DNA of 64,000 nucleotides, taken from Nectonema munidae. Its lineage: Eukaryota; Nematomorpha; Nectonematoida; Nectonematidae. The DNA is taken from NCBI GenBank assembly GCA_030549495.1, contig JAUIRK010000993.1, positions 1,698,080-1,762,079 of the forward strand, read 5' to 3'. This document shows, in pieces, positions 57,110 through 64,000 of the stretch. The stretch's first letter is position 1. Each line of letters starts with the position of its first letter. The notes beneath the pieces are model-generated. The model was not told the origin of the DNA. It was given only the letters and a program-made list of their open reading frames with translations, and did no database searches. The position numbers and the translations under genes are program-made.

Positions 57110-57165
57110 GTCCGCGATAAGCGTTGACAGATATTTCGGTTATCGTCCCATCGCTGCAACCCTAT
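57110..57165. mobile_element. Solo hAT-type terminus
   Basis: TTCGGTTATCGTCCCATCGC, then TGC, is the same terminal family as 54114-54132. No partner end was found. Confidence 0.45.
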
Positions 57166-57699
57166 GAAAGACAAACCCTATAACATTTCAACGAAATTTA
57201 AAATACGAAAAACAAGGTCCCTACACAAAACACTCAGGAATAATTTTATCTTCTCATTTTTTTATTCAATTGAAATTTTAAAATGTTTAAATGCATTTTA
57301 TAGAAACAACGCGTTTGAAGCGTCCAAAATTTTATATAAATATCTATTGAAATTAATAATTTATTTTGTAGTTTAAACTTTTTAAATTCTGATGAGGATC
57401 GAATGAAATTAAACAATACTTGCAGTGGATGCAGCAGTCAGGTGTCAAATAAATAAAATAATGGAATTTTCGCATTCAAAGAGTTTGGGAAGCACCGTTT
57501 AATCCATTTCGATTTTAAATACGAATAAAGAGCTCTTTTTATGCTTAGAATAAGTTTTATAAAAGAAATAAATTCAGGGGGTTAAAGTATTTTATGTCTC
57601 GTTACAAAAAATAATAATTAATTGTTAAGTGAGCTTGGTAAATTAAATTATAAAGTTTAAAGTTATGTGCATAAAAGTAAACAAATTATAGGATTTTAC
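57166..57699. other. Region downstream of the receptor-kinase exons
   Basis: I looked on the minus strand for the final kinase exons of the receptor (the rest of the C-lobe) and did not find them. AATAAA occurs at about 57452 on the plus strand, but no plus-strand gene is supported. Confidence 0.35.
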
Positions 57700-57985
57700 T
57701 TGAATCATAGGAACTGTTAATAATTTCCCATAGTAAATATGAAAAAGAGAAGATATTTGCCAGTAAATAAGACTTGAATATTGATTTGTCAAAAGTATCA
57801 TTGAATATTTCTGGAGCTAGGTATCGTTTCGTCCCTGCTTTATAGTCACTTTTCCAGAAATCGCCACACTCAGCAATAGACAGCCCAAAATCAGAAATGA
57901 CACAATCGCCTGTCGCATTCTTCACGAGAACATTCTTACATTTTATATCTTTATGTGCTATCTTGGGCTTGTTCATTTCTTTCAC
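57700..57985 (-). CDS. TGF-beta/activin receptor-like kinase, catalytic exon
   Basis: The exon opens after ATTTAAATAG with VKEMNKPKIAHKDIKCKNVL, then CVISDFGLSIAECGDFW, then AGTKRYLAPEIFND, then FSYLLWEIINSS. The order matches receptor Ser/Thr kinases: HxD catalytic loop, DFG, GTKRYxAPE and the WEI block. HKD replaces the usual HRD. The alpha-F block is LLANIF where relatives have RADIYA, so a highly conserved Asp is Asn. A donor (TCAA followed by GTAAAA) closes it. I favour type I (TGFBR1/ALK-like) from the block after APE, though type II cannot be excluded. Its divergence suggests a fast-evolving, possibly pseudokinase or decayed gene. Confidence 0.82.
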
Positions 57986-58771
57986 CTATTTAAATAAGGA
58001 GAGAGTTGTCATTGTGTATAAAATGCTAGGAAGAATATTTTCCCTGTTGGTCATTGTTTTTTTTATCCCAAATGGTGACTCGCTCAAAATTAAGATTATC
58101 ATTTTGCGATTATACAAACGTGCACTAACCTTATCGTGGTAGGGTCAAACATTCTCACTTTTACTTATATTTTTCATAACAAAGAAAACATTTTTATTGA
58201 CCGGGAGAGTATGGCGTAGAACTTGTATACAGGACAAACATCCAAAAAGCTTGAAAAGCAAAACTATCTCACCCTAAATCTTTTATAAGTAAATAAGAGA
58301 TGTTGAATGTTGATAAGCAAATTGATTGAAAATAACAAATTTGATATCGGAAGAATTAGAGAGCAATAAAACTGATCGCATATATCTTTTTAGGGGTGAG
58401 TTTGAATCCAACTTTACATGTATGAAATATATTGCTTAGCATTATTTTTTTATTACTTAATCATTTTACACATATTTGCAGTACATTATAATTTTTATTA
58501 AATTATATGTAAAATAACTAAATTTTAACTCAAAATCACTCTTATTTCATAGGAAAGTGAGAGACGAAGGTGATTTTTACAATTCCAAAGCTTATAAAAA
58601 AGTAAAAAACTAACCGGTTAAGGACCAGGGTGGACTTTATAAAAATATGAACGTCTGATGGTTGACAAATGATCACATGAGGTGCTAAGAGTAAAAGAGT
58701 TGATAGGCACCGATTTAAAGGGTGCTGTTCGTGATAAAATTCAAAAATAAATTGATTTTTAGAAAGCATAC
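57986..58771 (-). other. Intron between receptor-kinase exons
   Basis: Bounded by CACGAAGAG followed by GTATGC (donor) and ATTTAAATAG (acceptor) on the minus strand; phase 0 joins YLHEE to VKEMN. AT-rich, no inserted element recognised. Confidence 0.75.
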
Positions 58772-59057
58772 CTCTTCGTGCAGATAAACCAATCCGCTGA
58801 TCACCGAGTAGATCATATTTAACATGTGGTTCTTGGAGATCGGCATTTTCAGATTATTTATGAATTTAAATAAGGAGCCAAGCGGCATGTGCTCGAAGTA
58901 TAACTCAAATCCATGTCGTGTCATGTTTGATCCAATAAAATTTAGGATGTTTTTATTCTTTAGAGTGTATTTCTTGTATATGTCACTTTCTATGATTCCA
59001 CTATTCTTGTAAGCTTGATAATTCTTAATAATGATTGAATCTCCATTATACTCTCTC
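58772..59057 (-). CDS. TGF-beta/activin receptor-like kinase, N-lobe exon
   Basis: Reads EYNGDSIIIKNYQAYKNSGI, then IYKKYTLKNKNILNFIGSNM, then FELYFEHMPLGSLFKFI, ending YSVISGLVYLHEE. IIIK occupies the place of the ATP-binding VAVK Lys, NILNFIG that of HENILGFI, and GSLFKFI that of GSLFDYL. The exon start is uncertain. Upstream sequence KYSSILL, then GE, matches the expected glycine-rich loop in another frame, with the shift falling in a GAGAGAG run at 59051-59057. That would be a 2-nt expansion if the exon continues leftward in transcription. Otherwise the acceptor CTTCTAG at 59058 starts the exon here. Confidence 0.8.
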
Positions 59058-59167
59058 CTAGAAGTATTGACGAGTATTTATTGTTTTCTAGAAGGACACA
59101 AATCATGAAAAAGGAAAATAGGAATGATTAATCAAATAACTCATTCTAAAACTTTGACTCGCTTTAC

Positions 59168-59212
59168 CCTCTCGCTCAGTGGTATCACCACGCACTCTAT
59201 TGAAGTGGAGTT
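59168..59212 (-). CDS. Possible juxtamembrane/GS-region exon
   Basis: After TTTTTATTCAG the frame reads NSTSIECVVIPLSER, then VKRVKVLE before a stop. This lines up with the LPLLVQRTxARxxxLxE segment after the GS box of type I receptors, but the TSGSGSG box itself is absent. The donor choice is unclear. Low-confidence exon. Confidence 0.25.
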
Positions 59213-59268
59213 CTGAATAAAAAAAATATCACTCAGTTTGACTTTTTCAAATTGTTAATTTGAATTAC

Positions 59269-59387
59269 TTCTCCTTCATTCCATCGTCTCTTTGGTTTGA
59301 AGATCATACGAACGATATAAAAGATGGTGCAAATAAGCGACACGAGTAAAAAAGAGATAATGGCAAAGGTAGATAAGAATTCTTTAA
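59269..59387 (-). CDS. Receptor transmembrane exon
   Basis: After acceptor CAATTTTAG the frame reads KEFLSTFAIISFLLVSLICT, then IFYIVRMIFKPKRRWNEGE, and reaches a GTAATT donor. About 23 hydrophobic residues are followed by basic residues, the expected stop-transfer order for a type I membrane receptor just upstream of the kinase exons. The acceptor lies only about 9 bp from the inner edge of duplication arm 59397-63852, so the upstream intron has been rearranged. Extracellular exons are not in view. Confidence 0.55.
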
Positions 59388-59727
59388 CTAAAATTGATTT
59401 TCTTTACTTTGTCGTAGGATAGAAGTTGAAGTAATCATTTGTGAAATTTTTTTTTAGCTTTAAACATAAATATTATTTATACTTATTTTAGTTTGAGGTT
59501 TCGATTCTTTATAAATTTTATACACTGGTAGAAATTTTGTTAATCCAAGAATTCAGAATACGACAAGATATAATCATGAGGCCTATGTGCTTCTTTATTT
59601 TTGGGATTAATATGGATAAAAAATTTGCCTATTTTACACTTTTATTTCAAATATTTAGTGCTATCTGTGCGTCTATAAAAATAAGTAAAACTATTGATTT
59701 ATATTTAACAAAGAGAGCCGTTAAAAA

Positions 59728-59865
59728 TTAGTGATGGGACGATTAATCGGAATCGTATCGGAATAATCGGAATATCGGAAATTTTCTCTAGCATCGGAAA
59801 TCGGAATCGGAGTGGAAATATTTCAACTCGCTCCGATACCAAAACGATTCCAAGTTAATACGTTA
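59728..59865. mobile_element. hAT-type terminus, mirror copy
   Basis: TAGTGATGGGACGATTAATC and CGGAAT repeats; mirror of 53998-54132. Confidence 0.5.
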
Positions 59866-60071
59866 CGTTGATTTCCTTTACTTAGGATTTTATTGTATAA
59901 ATGATTTTACTACTTATTGTGTAGAATCACTTGATTCGACAAAATTATTTAATTATAAAAAAAATTTAACATTTTTTTGTATCAATTGTGCATTATTATG
60001 TTTAAGCTACTTTTTTTGTAAATTTTGTGTTATAATTTTATATAAAAATTTTCATGTACATTTTAAATGTT

Positions 60072-60150
60072 AAAACCGCATGTATCGAACAATGAGTAAT
60101 TGGTCTAGTGCGGGACACAAGCCCAACGCACAACCCACTCACTTAAATAC
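60072..60150 (-). mobile_element. SINE (family A) degenerate copy, mirror
   Basis: Mirror of 53716-53800, with changes such as GTTGTGCGTTGGGC against GTTGTGAGTTGGGC. Confidence 0.5.
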
Positions 60151-61477
60151 ATTAGTTCAAATAAATTTTATTTAAATAATAAATTAAAACGAATTGTAAA
60201 ATCTCATTGTGTAAGTCAGATGTGTCGATCATTCGCTAAATCGAAGATGATACTGGTCCCCATCGCATTTAAGAACTAATAACATTGTAGAAACTTTTCT
60301 TAACTCGAAGTTGGATAAGTCGAATATTCGCTTAAGTCGAGACACTCTCTTCTCATTATATTTATGTTCAATGTTTTCTCTATGTATGTGTCGAAGTAAT
60401 GTAAGAGATTTTTTATACATTTTTCATATTACATCACTGTTTGTACATTGTATATATTTATCTCGCTACTCCTTCTCTACTTTATAGCTCATATTTTCTT
60501 CTATCTCTATTTCCTTCACTCCAGAGAAGTTATCTCTTTTGTAATTTTTGATTGAGTTTTTTTTTAATTCAATTTTACTACAGGTACCATCACTTTTATA
60601 CATTTACACTTTTATTTTTCCAGTATTAAAGCTAAAATAGATTTTCAAAAGTTTTGAAATTAATTTGTCAAAATTTGTTATTCTAAAATTCACACGGGTA
60701 GATTTTTATATAGTAAAGCAAATTTTTTAAGGTATTTTTGATTTTCGGTGTTCAAAATTTAAAGTGATGGGAGAGAAGATTGAAACCTAAGTTTTTCTGC
60801 TCATCTTTTTACTACTAAATTTGCGAAGCAATTTAAGATTGCCATTTTAAATCTTATCAAGCATAATGCTTTTAGTTTATAACTTTGGATTTCATTATTA
60901 CCTTTTTCTTCCAAATTAATTCTTAAATGTTTACATTCAAGTTTTTAAAAAAAAAGGCAGTCAACACCGCTCTTCAACCAACTCAAAGTTACACATTGAC
61001 ATAGACAGACATCACAGCACACCCACAAACCTAGAGACACTTTGTCAATAAATAATTGAAGTTTCAAGGGATAATTTATTGTCATTGAAAAGGAAATTAT
61101 TCATACCTGCACCATAGCTTTTTATTCATATCACAGGTTTTCTAAACGCAAACTTTACTATTTGCTTAATTTTAAACTTTGATAAATTTTTAAAATTTTT
61201 TTTGATTAGTTACATTAAAAAAAGTTTCTCACTATACTTGTATCTGTTTTTAATTTTTTGATTGAAGTTTATGAAAATGGTCAAAACCAAAAGAAAACTA
61301 ACTGTTCATAGCATAAATTTCTAAAAAACGCAAATTTAAATTTAGCACTAACATTTATCTCGAACTTCTCTTGTGTCGAAGTATTTTATGTTTCCCTTGA
61401 ATTTCGACACAACCAGATTTCACTATATTAATACATTGAATAAAATTACATTGATTTTTTTAGATTATAAATTTAAT

Positions 61478-63413
61478 ATGACAAACATTAACAAAAGTTT
61501 AGCATGGGCATTTTTTAATGTAGACAATGAAGATTCAAAAAAAGCCAAGTGTAACCTTTGCGATATGAGAATATCAAGAGGAAGAAAATAAGGATATCTC
61601 ACAACATCAAACATGATAAAGCACTTGGAGAAAAAACATTTCGAAGTGTATAATAAGGAAAAAATTAAAAGAAGGGATGAAGAGAAAGAACTAAATAGAA
61701 AACAAACAACATTGACTCCAACTATCTTTTGCGAAATAACAAAAAAGAAAAGAAAACAAGTAGGCAATTGACTTTACAAACATCATTTGATCAGTTAAAA
61801 ATGTGGAATATTAATGATAGTAAAGCTGAAAAGATACACAAACATATTGCAGAAATGATAGCAACTGGACCTCCAGCCATTTTCCATTGTTGAGGATATT
61901 GGATTCAAAAGATTGATGAAAACTGTTTGTCCCAATTATGAGATGCCATCAAGAAAGTTCATCAAAGAAAATATTTTTCAAAAAATTTATGATAAAGTTT
62001 TAAAGAAAATACAACTTGAAATAAGTTTTGCACATTTTATCTCACTGACATGTGATTGTTGGACAGCAGATGTCTCTAATGCCTCTTTCATAAGCCTAAC
62101 TGCTGACTCGATTAATGATAACTATGAACTCAAAAGTGCCGTTCTACAAGTTTCTCCATTTAATGATAAATACTCTGCTACTAATATATGTGAAAACATA
62201 TTGAGCACTCTGCATAAGTTCAATATAAGCATCAATAAAATCCATCTTGTAGTGCGAGATAATGCAGCGAATATGTCTTTAGGTATTTCCACAACTAGTT
62301 TAGAATCATTACCATGTTTTATACACACTTTTGCAATTAGTATTGAATGATGCTATATTTGAACAACGTTATGTAAAAGACATTATTGCTGTTTGCAAAC
62401 AAATTGTCAGTCATTTTCATCATTCGCCTTTGGCATTTGCCAAATACAAAGAATATCAAAAACAATTCAAAGCTCCTGATCATAGATTTATACAAGATAT
62501 ACAGACTCGATGGAATAGTCAGTTTCAAATGATGAAAAGAATATTCGAACAAAAAACTGCTCTTATTGCATATTGTAGTGAAAAATCAAAACCAACTTGC
62601 CCAGAAAATAATCAATGGAAAGTAATGGAGAAACTTTTAAAAATTCTGAAAAATTTTGATGATTGTTCTAATTTTATGAGCACGCAGAATGCAACAGCTG
62701 CATTGATAATACCATGTATTAAAGTCATTAAACACTTTTTTGAAGTTGCAGAATCAAGTGGATTATTTTCAGGACTGGGAACTACTTTATCAGCGTGGAA
62801 AGCATCGGTTGAAGTTAGACTAAATGTTTATATTAATAATAAAAATTTGATTCTTGCAACTTTTCTTGATCCACGTTTCAAAAATAAGTTTATTGAGGAA
62901 GAGTACGATGGGTTAATTGCAGATAAAACAATTTCTTTGTGGCTTTCAAATGAACTGCCAAGTCATGAAACTTATAAGGAAATTTCAGATGATGCTGAAT
63001 TTTCAGATTCAGATACAGATAAAAGTGATAATGAGCGAAGCGTTGAATTCAATTTCAGTTTGAATTCAAAATAAGAAAGAAAAGAAGTCATCAATTTTAT
63101 ATATAACAACAACTCGAAAACTAGAGACTGAAATAACGAAATATTTAAAATATAAATTAATAGAAAAAAACTCAAGTCCGTTTGAATGGTGGAAAGCTAA
63201 CAAAGAAGACCTTCCAATATTGACGTTTTTTCAAAAAAGTATTTATGTGCTCCGCCTTCTTCAGTTGAAAGTGAAAGAGTTTTTAGTATTGGAGGAAATA
63301 TTTATTCTACTAAAAGAAATCGCTTAGAAACAAAAACAGGAGAAATGCTTATGTTTTTGCACTACTTTTTGCGAATAAATATCCTCAATATGAAAGCAAA
63401 ATTATATAAATAA
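61478..63413 (+). pseudogene. hAT transposase (ZBED type), second copy
   Basis: Inverted copy of 50450-52385 with the same BED-finger stop and the same C-terminal frame changes. It has additional 1-nt differences: one fewer A near 61747, an extra G near 61867 (GCAACTGGACC) and an extra T near 62330 (CACTTTTGC). These split the main ORF into 61913-62350 and 62331-63074. One substitution gives QNATAAL against QNAPAAL. This copy is therefore more broken than the one at 50.4-52.4 kb. Confidence 0.88.
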
Positions 63414-63832
63414 TCCACTTTTGAAAATTTTGAGTATAAATTTTGAAAATTAAAAAAACTATAGTCATAATTTTGTGCAGTGAGAAGCATATTCAGCTTA
63501 TAATGATAGAATAAAATTTTATTTATTACATAGAGATCTTTTGAATCAATCGTAATTAAATGGGAGCTAAGGTTCAACTTGAAAATTTTTATTTGTAATT
63601 ATTTCCATTTGAAATATTCGTATTTTTTGTTGGTTTTTAAAATGTTTGATTTTTTTATGGGGATAAAGATAAACATTGTATTACACACCTGTTGTAAATA
63701 AGAGTTCTAGAATAAAAATGTAAGAACTTTAAATTCAACTTATTTAGCACATTTTTAGTTTCAAACTAAAAATTAAAAAAATGCAAATTAAACGTAAATT
63801 TTTTTACGCATGTTTTATTGCTGATTTAAAAA

Positions 63833-64000
63833 ATTAGAAATCATATTCACTTGAAGCTAACTGCATATTTCTTTTAGCTTCTCCAAACCACCCAATACAA
63901 TCTGACTGGGTAATTTCATTTATTCGAGTTATGACGCAATCAACCAAATCATTACCTGAATTTTCTAAAAGTCGTCTTTGAACTGATATTTTTTTAAAAA
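63833..64000 (-). CDS. Partial ORF running off the window edge
   Basis: Minus-strand frame open from the window edge: ISVQRRLLENSGNDLVDCVI, then TRINEITQSDCIGWFGEAKR, ending MQLASSEYDF and a stop. The motif EIT-x-x-D-C-x-G-W-F recalls C-termini of Tc1/IS630-like DDE transposases, but I am not sure. The edge of the inverted duplication (63852) cuts through its last codons. Confidence 0.4.

Larger units (their letters stand above)
59397..63852 (+). repeat. Inverted duplication 2, right arm (probable source copy)
   Basis: Inverted match to 50011-54464. Its outer end lies inside an open reading frame that continues beyond (63833-64000), whereas the other copy is cut there, so this arm is the likely source. 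Confidence 0.95.

Noticed and set aside
46134-63852. Sequencing hairpin (missed-adapter) artefact
   Set aside because: Such artefacts give arms meeting at a point with no spacer; here the spacers are 4.9-6.6 kb and the arms differ at several positions. Misassembly remains possible.

Overview
This is an AT-rich, intron-containing metazoan window that is dominated by repeats. Spliced kinase exons, AATAAA poly(A) signals, tRNA-derived SINEs, an RTE-like LINE, and hAT, piggyBac, MULE, pogo and mariner-type DNA elements all point to an invertebrate. An arthropod, perhaps a copepod crustacean, is my best guess, but nothing in the window proves the lineage.

Layout. Positions 1-5,600 hold a hAT-type MITE, a short LINE fragment, two piggyBac transposase relics, a SINE and a foldback element. 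Positions 5,644-6,722 hold two minus-strand exons of a Hippo/MST-type Ser/Thr kinase; a 408-bp hAT MITE with a near-perfect 8-bp target duplication sits just upstream, in the next intron. Positions 9-15.6 kb hold several MITEs, a SINE and a 5'-truncated LINE (11.76-14.54 kb). Positions 16-34 kb contain no gene I recognise; they hold hAT and MULE relics, more MITEs and SINEs.

The best host locus is 34,043-37,756 on the plus strand. A small exon (14 codons, phase-0 donor) is followed by four separate exons. Each of the four has a good acceptor at a codon boundary and its own stop codon, and three have their own AATAAA. This looks like one gene with four alternative terminal exons encoding small, Tyr-rich proteins that share short motifs. 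I cannot name the family.

Positions 35,674-63,852 hold the most unusual structure. The segment 35,674-39,550, with terminal exons 3 and 4, reappears inverted at 46,134-50,012 with only a handful of differences. The segment 59,397-63,852, with a hAT transposase, reappears inverted at 50,011-54,464. The two inverted copies abut with a 2-base overlap, forming one 8.3-kb mosaic block. The spacer of the first pair (39.6-46.1 kb) carries an unrecognised minus-strand ORF pair, a broken Ty3/Gypsy fossil, a pogo relic and a MITE. The spacer of the second pair (54.5-59.4 kb) carries a piggyBac MITE, a hairpin SINE and minus-strand exons of a divergent TGF-beta/activin receptor-like kinase.

Limits: everything here is by eye. 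Splice sites, family names and identities are read from the sequence and have not been checked by alignment software or databases.
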